A DNA stretch of 64,000 bases, from NCBI GenBank assembly GCA_965262505.1, contig CBDHFM010000030.1, positions 3,162,001 to 3,226,000 of the forward strand, given 5' to 3'. Of this stretch, positions 50,660 through 59,641 are shown piece by piece. A program made the position numbers and the translations under genes. Positions within the stretch are counted from its first letter, which is position 1. Every line of letters starts with the position of its first letter. Origin of the DNA: JACPPO01 sp965262505 (GTDB lineage Bacteria > Acidobacteriota > Vicinamibacteria > Vicinamibacterales > UBA2999). The notes beneath the pieces were generated by a model that was not told where the DNA came from, searched no databases, and worked only from the letters and a program-made list of their open reading frames with translations.

Positions 50660-51934
50660 TTACCGTCGTCGCACCCTCATGACCAGTCGCTCGAACCGTG
50701 CCATCGCTACGTGCCACCGGTGGTGCTGGTTGATGTACTGCCGGCCGTTCTCGCCCAGCTGTTCCCGCAGTCGCGTATTCGTCATCATCAACTGGAGCGA
50801 CTCGACGAACTCTTCGCGGTTCGCGTAGTACAACCCAGCGTTGGCGAGCCGACAGTGCTCGACGGCGGCTTCGTTCCTGGCGCTCGCGAGCACGGGCGTC
50901 CCGACGGCGAGGCTCTTGAGCACCGGCTGGGCGAGAAGGTCATCCGGATCGGGTGCAAGCGTGACCTCCGCGGCCTCGTACGCGATCATCCGCTCGCGGT
51001 CGGCAACGATGCCGGCCATTCGGATGTGCGGCGCTTCCGGGACCTTCATCAGCTTCACGCCCATGAGGACCAGGGCGGTGTCGCCGTCGGCGGCGGCGAC
51101 GCTGTCGAAGTACTCCAGCATTTCTTCGCATCCGTTGTTCTGTTCAACGCGACCGCCATACAGCGCGAACGGTCCATGCAACCGGTGGCGGCGCCGGAAC
51201 GGGACGCCTCTGCCTGACAGATAATCCGGGGTCAGTGTCGTGTCCTGAGGCGTGCCGCCTTCACCGTCGTCCTCGGAGAGGGTGTCCGCCGGATCCTGCT
51301 GGTGGCGCGGATAGGTTTCCTGCGCCGGCATGTCGACACCGACACCCACTACTTCTTCAGTCGCCGGGAAGAGGTGGAGATAGCTGCGGACCAAGCGCCG
51401 TTCTGCGGCGGACAGGTAGCCGACCGCCCGCGCCGATTCAAGGACCTCAGTCCAGATACTGAATCGAAGCGCCGGGTTGAGGCGCACGTACGGAAACACC
51501 ACACTTCGCTCCGGCACGGCTGCGATGCCATGCACCGTCGTTGCGTGGTACAGAGAGAAGAAGACGACCGCGTCGTACGAGCGGTTCTGACGTTTCAAGT
51601 AGTCGATGAGGCCTGGGGACAAGGGTCCCAGCCCCCGAACCCAGTCCTCTTCGTCCCCCCGGCTATGGGGCTCGGCAAACATTCGCGCCGACAGTTTCTG
51701 GAAGGCGTCGTCGTCGCGGGTCTGATTGACGGCAAACCGCCGGACGAGGACTCCGCGCACGCGATCGGAGGCCTCTGAATATTCGTTTCTCCAGGTCAGT
51801 GGGTCGCGGGCGCAGGTTGTCAGCACGTCGACCGCGTGTCGCTCGCAGACTCTTTCGGCGAGCAGCCGGCACGCGTGTTCGGCTCCCGACGAAATGTCGG
51901 CGCCGTAGCGCGGCGTGACGAAAGCAAATTTCAC
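50660..51934 (-). CDS. Family-4 glycosyltransferase, second of a tandem pair
   Basis: 424 residues from the GTG at 51934, which overlaps the stop of the upstream paralogue (GTGA). N-terminal Rossmann half begins KFAFVTPRYGADISSGAEHA; the C-terminal half has FALYGGRVEQNNGCEEMLEYF and LAQPVLKSLAVGTPVLASARNEAA, the GT4 nucleotide-sugar site (here DPDDLLAQP in place of the usual E-x7-E). An acidic insert (about 215-240) is not found in the paralogue. Likely acts in surface polysaccharide synthesis. Confidence 0.82.
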   Translation of the reverse strand: MKFAFVTPRYGADISSGAEHACRLLAERVCERHAVDVLTTCARDPLTWRNEYSEASDRVRGVLVRRFAVNQTRDDDAFQKLSARMFAEPHSRGDEEDWVRGLGPLSPGLIDYLKRQNRSYDAVVFFSLYHATTVHGIAAVPERSVVFPYVRLNPALRFSIWTEVLESARAVGYLSAAERRLVRSYLHLFPATEEVVGVGVDMPAQETYPRHQQDPADTLSEDDGEGGTPQDTTLTPDYLSGRGVPFRRRHRLHGPFALYGGRVEQNNGCEEMLEYFDSVAAADGDTALVLMGVKLMKVPEAPHIRMAGIVADRERMIAYEAAEVTLAPDPDDLLAQPVLKSLAVGTPVLASARNEAAVEHCRLANAGLYYANREEFVESLQLMMTNTRLREQLGENGRQYINQHHRWHVAMARFERLVMRVRRR

Positions 51935-53241
51935 GCGCGCACCTCCGACGAGGTCTCCGAGGCAGGCACTGGCCCTGATGACAGGCCGGCCAGCACATCT
52001 ATCGCTGCGGGCACAATCGGCCGCCGCCGGGCATACCACCCGGGAGGCGGCTCCATCCGCTGCGGTGCCGGTTCGGACGCCAGCCGATCGAACATATCGA
52101 CATACTTGCGTTCAATTACAGGCCAGCTGTAGTGGCGCGTGAAGTACTCCTGGCCGTTGCGGCCGAGAGCTCCGGCGAGCGCGCGATCGTCAAGCAAGCG
52201 ATCGAGCGCTGCAGCAAATTCACGAACGTCCTCGTAATACAAGCCTGCGTTGCTTCGTAAGCACTGGCCGACCAGCACGTCGCATCTGGCGTTGGCGAGC
52301 ACCGGGCGGCCGAGCGCCCAGGCCTCGAGCGCCACCATTGACAGGCTCTCGAAATACGACGGCATGACGAGTGCTTCGGCTGCGCCCAGCACGTCGAACT
52401 TGTCCTGGTCGGCCACGTAACTCAGATGCCGGATTCGCGGGTGCGCCGGAATCGGCTGCGCCGGGGTACCAATCAGCACGAGATCCAGTTCGCGGCCGGA
52501 GGCGTCCAGGTATCGGAGAAAGAAGTCGAACAGTTCAGCGCAGCCCTTATTCGGGTCGATTCGCCCGACATAGACAAGGAACGGGCGCGAGAGTCCGAAT
52601 TTCTGGCGGGCGCGCGCCGGTTCGATGGCCGGCGGAATGGCGGACCCCACGCCGACGACAACGCCCGGAACATGCTCGTTGGCGGCGATAGCATGGATCG
52701 CCGCGCGCTCTTCGAACGAGTTGTACATGATCGCTCGCACGCCACGAAAGATGGGTTGAAATATCGCCAGCCCGAGCGCGGGATCCCGTTCGGCGGTCGG
52801 CACGAGGATGGCGCGTTCCGGCACAGCGCGGGCGCCGTGATACGCGTGATGGTAGCGGACGCTGAATAACACGACGAAATCGAATTCACCGGGCGATCGG
52901 CGCAGCCTCGAGATCAGACCGCGGCTGACCGGCCCTTCACTCGTCAGCCAGTTCAGCTCTTCCTGGAGAGAATGCATCCGGCCGAACACCCGCCGCGATC
53001 GCGCACCGAAGTCGCGATGGCTCCGCTCCCGGGAGACGCGAAACCGCTCGATGTGAACACCGTTGATCTCGTCCGGTCCCGGCGGAAACTCGTTTCGCCA
53101 CGTCACGTGGTCGCGCGCGCACGTCGTTAGCACGCAGACCTCGAGCCGTGACGACAGCAGCTCCGCGATGTACCGGGCGTGCAACTCTGCGCCGCCACTG
53201 ATCTCGGTGCCGTAGCGCTGCACGACGATCGCAAGTCTCAT
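51931..53241 (-). CDS. Family-4 glycosyltransferase, first of a tandem pair
   Basis: 436 residues. Starts MRLAIVVQRYGTEISGGAE, shares LTTCARDHVTWRNEF with the next gene, and has the GT4 C-terminal half with FLVYVGRIDPNKGCAELFDFF and the canonical E-x7-E motif in MPSYFESLSMVALEAWALGRPV. It retains a more typical active site than its paralogue. The gene pair came from a duplication. No acceptor can be inferred. Confidence 0.88.
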   Translation of the reverse strand: MRLAIVVQRYGTEISGGAELHARYIAELLSSRLEVCVLTTCARDHVTWRNEFPPGPDEINGVHIERFRVSRERSHRDFGARSRRVFGRMHSLQEELNWLTSEGPVSRGLISRLRRSPGEFDFVVLFSVRYHHAYHGARAVPERAILVPTAERDPALGLAIFQPIFRGVRAIMYNSFEERAAIHAIAANEHVPGVVVGVGSAIPPAIEPARARQKFGLSRPFLVYVGRIDPNKGCAELFDFFLRYLDASGRELDLVLIGTPAQPIPAHPRIRHLSYVADQDKFDVLGAAEALVMPSYFESLSMVALEAWALGRPVLANARCDVLVGQCLRSNAGLYYEDVREFAAALDRLLDDRALAGALGRNGQEYFTRHYSWPVIERKYVDMFDRLASEPAPQRMEPPPGWYARRRPIVPAAIDVLAGLSSGPVPASETSSEVRA

Positions 53242-53248
53242 CTGAACG

Positions 53249-54565
53249 TCAGCGCTCGTTGCGTTCGGCGTCAGGCTGTTCGGCGAGCCGCGCCGGGACT
53301 ACCGGGCTGTCCTGCGCGGGCTGTTCGACCGTTGGCTGCGGCGCTGCAGGTATCTCAGGGGGTGCGGGGGCTACCCCGCTGTCCTGCGCGAGCTGTTCGA
53401 CCGCTGGCTGCGGCTCCGCGGGTATCTCAAGGGGTGCCGGGGCTACTCCGCTGTCCTGCGCGAGGTGTTCGACCGTTGGCTGCGGCGCTGCAGGTGTCTC
53501 AGGGGGTGCGGGGGCTACCCCGCTGTCCTGCGCGAGGTGTTCGACCGCTGGCTGCGGCTCCGCGGGTATCTCAAGGGGTGCCGGGGCCGCCCCGCTGTCT
53601 TGCGGGAGCTGTTCGACCGTTGGCGGCGGCGCTGCAGGTCCTTCGGATGGCGCTGAAGGAGCATCCGCGGCGATCGGCTCGCCCAGCTGCACTGTCTCAC
53701 CAGGTGACATGTCGGGGCGCCGCCCCCGGCGTCGTCGCCGGCGCCGCTTCGTGCCGTTAGGCGGCTGGCCTTCGACCTTTGCAGGTGCGGTGCCGGTTGC
53801 GGTTTCGGCTGGCGCCGTCTCGCCCTCCACGCCGGAACTCGCGGCAACCGGTTCAGCAGGCCGACTCTGCGACCGCGGCCGGTGCACGGAGCCTTCGATG
53901 CCGCGGACGCGCCGCTCGTTGAAATCTACCTTGGCATCGAGCGATTCGATGCGCATCGACAGCGACTTCAGCTCCAGGCTGTCCCGGGACACTTCTGTGA
54001 CAAGTCGCTGCACGATTTCATAGTGAAGCGCGTTCCATTCCGTTTGCTGCCCTTCGCGGTCGGCGTCGCGTTCGGCCGCCTCCACGTTCAATTGCGCCTG
54101 CAAGTGCAGTGCGCGGATCAGCGGGTTCGGGTTGAAGAACAACTTCAGCAGCGGGTTGAGCAGCCGTCGTATCAGACGGAGGGCACCCCGGTGAGAGTCG
54201 TAGATGGTCGTGTCCTCGAACGTGAACGCCGGTTCGGTTGGCGCCTTGTCTGCGCGGCGCGCCGGGGCTGCTCCCGCTGTGCGCCGTAGCGCGTCCAGCA
54301 GCGACGGCTTGATCGTGCGCGGGTCGAGGATGGATTCGAGGCGTCGTGCAGCCAGGTCCTGGATTTGCTGGGTCGACAGGTCGATACCCTGGCGCTGGGC
54401 GATGCGGCCACGAATGTCCCGCATGATCTGCTCCACGTCCACCTGGTCGCGTCCGGGCCTCTCCTGCGCCTTCGGTTGCTGAGGGCGCCGGTCGACGCCG
54501 CGGCGGTCCGGCCCTCGCCGGCCGCGCTGGGAGTGGCCGCGTCGTTTTTCCTGCTTTTGTTCCAT
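53249..54565 (-). CDS. Basic protein with Pro/Ala/Gln repeat tail, unknown function
   Basis: 438 residues from the ATG at 54565. The N terminus is very basic (KRRGHSQRGRRGPDRRG). A helical core (about 40-230) includes EQIMRDIRGRIAQRQGIDLS, a hydrophobic-amphipathic RLLNPLLKLFFNPNPLIRAL and a coiled coil. A second basic stretch (KRRRRRRRGRRP, about 286-297) leads into a tail of about five 24-residue repeats with core VEHLAQDSGVAPAP. Seven bases before the glycosyltransferase start, so one operon. The core resembles helper proteins near glycosyltransferases in other genomes, but no function is established. Confidence 0.6.
   Translation of the reverse strand: MEQKQEKRRGHSQRGRRGPDRRGVDRRPQQPKAQERPGRDQVDVEQIMRDIRGRIAQRQGIDLSTQQIQDLAARRLESILDPRTIKPSLLDALRRTAGAAPARRADKAPTEPAFTFEDTTIYDSHRGALRLIRRLLNPLLKLFFNPNPLIRALHLQAQLNVEAAERDADREGQQTEWNALHYEIVQRLVTEVSRDSLELKSLSMRIESLDAKVDFNERRVRGIEGSVHRPRSQSRPAEPVAASSGVEGETAPAETATGTAPAKVEGQPPNGTKRRRRRRRGRRPDMSPGETVQLGEPIAADAPSAPSEGPAAPPPTVEQLPQDSGAAPAPLEIPAEPQPAVEHLAQDSGVAPAPPETPAAPQPTVEHLAQDSGVAPAPLEIPAEPQPAVEQLAQDSGVAPAPPEIPAAPQPTVEQPAQDSPVVPARLAEQPDAERNER
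53307..53640 (-). repeat. 72-bp coding minisatellite with 144-bp higher order
   Basis: Units begin at 53307, 53379, 53451, 53523 and 53595, each with CTGTCCTGCG and TGTTCGACCG. Alternate units share variants (GCTGCAGGTRTCTCAG versus CTCCGCGGGTATCTCAAG), so blocks of two units were copied. In frame; length changes would add or remove 24 or 48 residues. Confidence 0.85.
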
Positions 54566-54775
54566 GAGTGTCAGTTCTTTCTGAAGAGCTGCCCCCATTC
54601 AGTCCGCATGAACGAGCGGATGCGTGAACGGCCGATGGTCGCATACCAGAACACATCGTGGTACATGTTGGACGCAAACGGGGCCACACAGTTAGCGGTG
54701 AGTGGAGCAGGGCGCGGCTCGGCGGCGAGCGCGGCGACGGGGGTCGATGAGGTGCGCGCCACCACAGCGCGGCCG

Positions 54776-55129
54776 TCAGGCGCTGGCGGAAGAGGAGAAG
54801 CTCCGGACCGCGTCGGCTTCGTTATCGTAGGTCTCAAACACCGTCAACAGCTTCGTAATGGATAGCAAGTCGGTGATGCGCTTGGTCAGCCCGAGGAGCT
54901 TCAGGCTGCCTCCCTGCCGGCTCATCGTCGTGTAGGTCCGCACGATTTCGCCGAGACCCGCGCTGTCGATATACGGGACGGCCGCTAGGTTCAGCACGAT
55001 CCGCTTTCTTCCCTGCATTGCGAGGCTGTTGACCTTATCCTTCAGGATTTCATCGCCTTCGCCGAGCGTCATCTTGCCCTTCAGATCCAGAATTGTGACG
55101 TCCCCGGCCGCACGTTCCTCGATCAGCAT
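54776..55129 (-). CDS. STAS-domain anti-sigma-factor antagonist
   Basis: 117 residues: a whole STAS domain with VTILDLKGKMTLGEG at the N terminus and the phosphorylatable Ser motif VPYIDSAGLGEIVRTY (about 52-67). By analogy to SpoIIAA/RsbV it would bind a Ser kinase or anti-sigma factor in its unphosphorylated state. No partner kinase is encoded nearby. The last residues (about 105-117) are Ser-rich. The 210-bp gap downstream (54566-54775) has no gene I can support. Confidence 0.88.
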   Translation of the reverse strand: MLIEERAAGDVTILDLKGKMTLGEGDEILKDKVNSLAMQGRKRIVLNLAAVPYIDSAGLGEIVRTYTTMSRQGGSLKLLGLTKRITDLLSITKLLTVFETYDNEADAVRSFSSSASA

Positions 55130-55180
55130 ACCTCTCCTTCTACCAGTTCAGCCCGCACGAAAGCCGCGATTCTAGCACAC

Positions 55181-55211
55181 AAAAACAGGGCCAGACCGTA
55201 GGCCTGGCCCT
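55181..55211 (-). terminator. Rho-independent terminator (- strand)
   Basis: On the - strand AGGGCCAG pairs with CTGGCCCT around an 8-9 base loop, followed by GTTTTTGTG. It terminates the bS21/zinc-ribbon transcript ahead of the STAS gene. Confidence 0.75.
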
Positions 55212-55259
55212 GCAAGGGATCAAAGATCGGGAGCGTTTGTGGCTTAGATGGCCCGTCCG

Positions 55260-55568
55260 CTAAACGCCCCCGGCATCCGCAAACTTCCGCTGCTGGAAGC
55301 ACTCCTTGCAGAAAACCGGACGCCCCTGCGTTGGACGGAACGGCACCGTGGTGTCCTTACCACACGCCGAGCAGCTGGTCTGGGTTTCAACGCGTTCACG
55401 CAGGCCAGGCCCCGCGGCCGCCCTGTTCGCGCGTTTCGCCTTGCACGCCTTGCATCGCTTCGGCTCGTTCTTGAACTGCTTGTCGGCGAAAAAAAGCTGC
55501 TCGCCAGCTGTCCAGATGAAATCATCGCCGCAGTCCACACACCTCAGGCTCTTGTCTTGGAACTCCAT
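55260..55568 (-). CDS. Zinc-ribbon protein with three CxxC-type pairs
   Basis: 102 residues. CVDC (10-13) and CKAC (39-42 region, KRCKACKAKRANRA) form the first zinc site, CSAC and CKEC near residues 66 and 87 a second. The pattern of a zinc-ribbon of about 45 residues plus CxxC-x20-CxxC is found in small cytosolic proteins often encoded near ribosomal or cold-shock genes. Lies between bS21 and a terminator, so it probably shares the bS21 transcript. Confidence 0.75.
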   Translation of the reverse strand: MEFQDKSLRCVDCGDDFIWTAGEQLFFADKQFKNEPKRCKACKAKRANRAAAGPGLRERVETQTSCSACGKDTTVPFRPTQGRPVFCKECFQQRKFADAGGV

Positions 55569-55605
55569 CGGTCGCCACCTCGTGCTCGTCGATCACGCCG
55601 GCGCA

Positions 55606-55803
55606 CTACTCCGATTCACGCCGGAGTTTCTTACGGTTCCGCTTCCGGGCAAGCGCTTGCTTGGCCCGGCGCTTGTCACCCGGCTTCAGATAGAAGGAAT
55701 GCTTCTTGATGTCCTTGATAATGTCTTCCTGCTGCACCTTACGCTTGAAGCGGCGGAGCGCACTCTCGATGGACTCGCCTTCCTGGATCTTGACTTCAGC
55801 CAC
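55606..55803 (-). CDS. rpsU: Ribosomal protein bS21
   Basis: 65 residues from GTG 55803, giving the family start AEVKIQEGESIESALRRFKR; a GAGGGGGG ribosome binding site lies about 10 bases upstream. GTG 55815 would add four residues and bury that site. The very basic tail (KRRAKQALARKRNRKKLRR) is typical. A small-subunit protein near the anti-Shine-Dalgarno end of 16S rRNA. The 230 bp between it and purD hold divergent promoters but no strong consensus. Confidence 0.93.
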   Translation of the reverse strand: MAEVKIQEGESIESALRRFKRKVQQEDIIKDIKKHSFYLKPGDKRRAKQALARKRNRKKLRRESE

Positions 55804-56045
55804 GCGTTGAAACACCCCCCCTCACCCGTAACAGGTAGTCGCTGTGATGCCCGTTGAAAAGTGCCGAATATGCTACGCTATCACAGGCAGGCGCGGATTC
55901 TAGGCGCTACGCGCCGCTACGTCAACGAAATAGTCGGGAAACCCCACCTGCCCTGGCGTGTCGGCTCGTGTCCCGTCCCGGCCGCTGGCGGCATGTCGCT
56001 GCAACCCTCCAAACGATTGTCCAGTAGGCGGTTAACCTCGGCCAG

Positions 56046-57326
56046 ATGAAGATTCTTGTCGTCGGCGGCGGTGCCCGCGAGCATGCCATGGCGTGGAAGC
56101 TCGCCCGAGAGCGCGCCGTGTCGGACGTGCTATGCGCTCCAGGCAATCCCGGCATCGCGGCCGACGCTCGTTGCGTGCCCGTGGAGACCGGCAGCCCCTC
56201 GGCGCTATTGGCCATTGCGGTGCGCGAAGCGGTGGATCTGACCGTCGTAGGGCCCGAGCTGCCCCTCAGCCTGGGGATCGTGGACCTGTTTGCCGCGGAG
56301 GGGCGACCGATTGTGGGACCGTCCAAGGCGGCAGCGGCGCTTGAGTCGAGCAAGGCGTTCGCGAAGGGTTTCATGGAGCGGCACCGCATCCCGACCTCGC
56401 GCTTCCAGGTGTGCGACTCGGCCGAGGCGGCGTACGCGGCGATTGCGACAGGCGATTTCGGCTATCCGGTCGTGCTCAAGGCAGACGGCCTTGCGGCCGG
56501 TAAAGGTGTCGTCATAGCGGAAGATCGCACGGCGGCCGAGGATACCGTGCGAGCGACGATGGTGGATCGTCGCTTCGGTGCAGCCGGGGAACGCCTCGTC
56601 CTCGAAGAGTTTCTCGTTGGCGAGGAAGCGTCGTATTTCGTTTTGGCCGACGGCACGGCGTGCCTACCGTTGTCCTCGGCGCAGGATCACAAGCGTATCT
56701 TTGACGGCGACCGCGGCGCCAACACCGGCGGCATGGGCGCGTTCGCACCGAGCCCACGGATGACGCCCGAGGTGGAGCGCCGCGTGCTCGACGAGATTGT
56801 TCGGCCAGTACTTGACGGAATGGAGCGCGAGGGTCATCCCTTCAACGGATTCTTGTATGTCGGATTGATGCTGACCTCGAGCGGCCCGAAGGTCGTCGAG
56901 TTCAACGTCCGGTTCGGCGACCCGGAAGCGCAGGTCGTGCTGCCGAGGCTTGATGAGGATCTGTCGTGGCTGCTCGGGTCAGCCGCGACCGGTGTGCTGC
57001 CATCGCGCGCGGCTCGATTTCGCGACGAGCCGCATGTGGGAGTCGTGCTGGCAGCGGCGGGCTACCCGGAGTCGGTCCGAATCGGTGAGGTGATCACCGG
57101 TATTGAAGAAGCCTCCAGGGTGCCTGGGGCGCTCGTCTTTCATGCGGCCACCAGCCGGCGCGACGGAGCGCTGGTGACGACAGGTGGGCGGGTGCTGACC
57201 GTGGTCGGTCACGGTGGGGGCTATCAAGAGGCGATCGACGTGGCCTATCGTGCCGCCGCACACATCCGTTTCGAGGGCGTGCAGTTTCGCACAGACATCG
57301 GGCGAAAAGCACTTGGCGGGATCTAA
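56046..57326 (+). CDS. purD: Phosphoribosylamine-glycine ligase
   Basis: 426 residues, complete. ATP-grasp enzyme of purine synthesis (GAR synthetase). N-terminal MKILVVGGGAREHAMAWKL, LCAPGNPGIA, VVGPELPLSLGIVD, ATP-binding KADGLAAGKGVVIA, QDHKRIFDGDRGANTGGMGA and FNVRFGDPEAQVVLPRL are all present. Four bases before mtaB. Other purine genes (purB, purS, purQ) lie 5 kb on. Confidence 0.97.
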   Translation: MKILVVGGGAREHAMAWKLARERAVSDVLCAPGNPGIAADARCVPVETGSPSALLAIAVREAVDLTVVGPELPLSLGIVDLFAAEGRPIVGPSKAAAALESSKAFAKGFMERHRIPTSRFQVCDSAEAAYAAIATGDFGYPVVLKADGLAAGKGVVIAEDRTAAEDTVRATMVDRRFGAAGERLVLEEFLVGEEASYFVLADGTACLPLSSAQDHKRIFDGDRGANTGGMGAFAPSPRMTPEVERRVLDEIVRPVLDGMEREGHPFNGFLYVGLMLTSSGPKVVEFNVRFGDPEAQVVLPRLDEDLSWLLGSAATGVLPSRAARFRDEPHVGVVLAAAGYPESVRIGEVITGIEEASRVPGALVFHAATSRRDGALVTTGGRVLTVVGHGGGYQEAIDVAYRAAAHIRFEGVQFRTDIGRKALGGI

Positions 57327-58071
57327 CCCCATGAAATACGCCGTCGTGACGTTCGGCTGCCGCGTCAATCAGGCCGAGTCGCTGGCGATCGAGGCCGCGA
57401 TGCGGGCACGCGGCGCGACCGGTGCCGCTCCAGACGATGCGGACGTCGTCGTCGTTAACACCTGTTCGGTGACGGCCAGTGCGGACCAGGGAGCGCGGCA
57501 GACGATCCGGCGTGTCGCGCGGGTGAACCCCGCCGTTCGGATCGTGGTGACGGGGTGCTACGCCACCCGGCAGCCGGGAGAGGTCGCCGGGCTGCCGAAC
57601 GTTGTCCACGTGGTGGGGAACGCCGGGAAGGACGTGCTCGTTGACGCCGTTGCTGAAGACATCGGCCTGACCACGGCCCGGCGCTTCGGGGATGGCGACG
57701 GCCCCTGCGGCAACACGTTGACACCTGGCACGGGGGGACGCACGGTGCTGACGCTCCGCGTTCAGACCGGATGCGAGGAGACGTGCAGCTACTGCATCAT
57801 CCCCAGCACCCGGGGCATGAGCCGCTCGCGTTCCCTGGCGGGTGTCGTCCGGGACGTTCAGGGCGTGGTCGACGCTGGCTACAAGGAAGTCGTCATCACG
57901 GGGGTGCACCTGGGGTCATACGGCCGGGACCTCACTGACGGCTCATCACTCGCGACCTTGATTCGAATGCTTCGTGACTGGCCGGCCGACGTGCTCTTCC
58001 GCATCAGCTCGCTCGAGCCGATGGACTGCACGCCCGAGATCGTCGAGATGGTGGCCTCGTCTCAGCGGCTA

Positions 58072-59095
58072 AAGCGCTTTTCAAATAGGCCTTGTACTAC
58101 CTGGGGCGGTCGTGGTACTTCTGCGCGCACCGATGCAGGAGGCCCGATGCGTGCCTATTCGATGGATCTGCGAGAGCGGGCGCTCCTCGACAGCGATGCC
58201 GGGATGACGGCGGCCGAGGTGGCGGCGAAGTACCGCGTGAGCGGGTCGTGGGTGCGGCTACTGAAACAGCGGCGGCGCGACACGGGCGAGATGGCGCCTC
58301 GCGTCCAGCGACATGGACGGCGCTGCATGCTTGAGCCGCACCTACACACCTTGGCCGCGCTGATTGCGGCGCACCCGGATCGCACGCTGGCTGAGCTGAA
58401 GGACGCCCTCGCCACGCCCGCGAGTGTGCCGACGGTCTGGCGCGCCGTGCGGGCCCTCGGCCTGACCGTTAAAAAACACGGTCCGCCCGTCCGAACACGA
58501 TCGGCCTGACGTCGCGGCCGCGCGGGTCGCGTGGCACGCGGCGGCGCCGACCTGGGATGTCGCCCACCTCGTGTTTCTGGACGAAACCGGCATCACGAAC
58601 AATCTGCTCCGACGATTCGGCCGCGCCCCGCGCGGGGCGCGTGTCCACGACCACGCCCCCTGCGGGCGCTGGCAGACCAGCACGTTTCTCGCCGCGTTGC
58701 GGGTCACGGGGCTGACCGCACCGGGGGTCTTCGACGGCGCGATCGATGGCGAGAGCTTCCGCGCCTACATCGAACAGATCCTGGTGCCGACCCTGCAGCC
58801 CGGCGACATCGTCATTGCCGACAATCTCGGGGCCCACAAGGTCGCCGGCATCCAACGCGCCATCCAGGCCGCCGGGGCCACCCTCTGGTACTTGCCACCC
58901 TACAGCCCGGACCTCAATCCCATCGAGCTCTGCTTCGCGAAGCTCAAGGCCCTCGTTCGCACCGCTCGCTGTCGCAGCACCGAGACGCTCTGGCCGTTCC
59001 TCGGCGAGTGCTTGGCGCACTTCAGCCCTGACGAATGCCGCAACTATGTTCGGCACTGCGGGTACGCGGCCGCCACACGGTCATGAAAAGCGCTT
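58072..59095 (+). mobile_element. IS630-family insertion sequence, copy 2 (1024 bp), inside mtaB
   Basis: Same perfect ends (AAGCGCTTTTCA / TGAAAAGCGCTT) and TA duplication (58070-58071, 59096-59097) as copy 1. It differs from copy 1 by about a dozen bases, most of them in 58597-58641. Confidence 0.92.
58147..59086 (+). CDS. IS630 transposase, two frames joined by frameshift (copy 2)
   Basis: Same structure as copy 1: helix-turn-helix frame 58147-58509, then the DDE frame to 59086 with LVFLDETGI, IVIADNLGAHK and PYSPDLNPIELCF. The junction run here is AAAAAACACGG (six A), so the +1 shift does not require an eight-base A run. Confidence 0.85.
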
Positions 59096-59641
59096 TAGCG
59101 CCCCACTTTCACCTTCCGTTGCAGCACGGGTCGGACGCGATGCTGCGTGCGATGAGGCGCCCCTACACCGTGTCCTATTACGGGAGTCTCATCGACCGCA
59201 TCAAGACCGTGCTGCCGGACGCCTCAATCGGCTCCGACATCATCGTCGGGTTTCCCGGTGAAACCGCCGCGCATTTCACCGAGACGCAAGCGGCTCTCGA
59301 GGAACTGCCGCTGACGCACTTGCATGTGTTCCCGTATTCGGATCGGCCGGGGACCGATGCGTCGAGGGTCTTCCCGAAGGTCGACGGTCGCGAGGTGCGT
59401 GAGCGCGGCCGCGAAATACGCGCGATCGGGGACCGGATGGCGAGGCAGTTCAAGGCGTCGCAGGCAGGCCGGACCGTCCGTGCACTGACCGTGGACGACG
59501 GGCTATCGGTCGTGACGGAGAACTACTTGAAGCTTCGTCTGGACGTGCGGAAACCGAGGAACGAGTGGTTGCACGTGCGAGTGGAAGGGGATCGGCAGGC
59601 GACGGTACTCGACGACCTGTAGACCTCCGGCCGGTCTCCGG

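Larger units (their letters stand above)
57331..59622 (+). pseudogene. mtaB: tRNA (t6A37) methylthiotransferase MtaB, split by IS630
   Basis: The 5' part (57331-58071) encodes the N-terminal methylthiotransferase domain (FGCRVNQAES, NTCSV, TGCYA cysteines) and the radical SAM cluster GCEETCSYCIIPSTRG. It breaks in SSQRL, and the 3' part (59096-59622) resumes with APHFHLPLQHGSDAMLRAM and runs to the TRAM-like end. Removing the IS and one TA restores a continuous frame, so the insertion is recent. Loss would remove the 2-methylthio group of ms2t6A37 in tRNAs reading ANN codons. Confidence 0.92.

Noticed and set aside
53290..53650. Repeats considered as a CRISPR array
   Set aside because: Units are contiguous 72-bp copies with no unique spacers, and they are in frame within a protein.
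54571..54837. Possible small - strand gene between the STAS gene and the repeat-tailed protein
   Set aside because: It overlaps the STAS gene by 60 bp, has no ribosome binding site and no recognisable domain; the last 30 codons (NMYHDVFWYATIG) look protein-like but are not enough.
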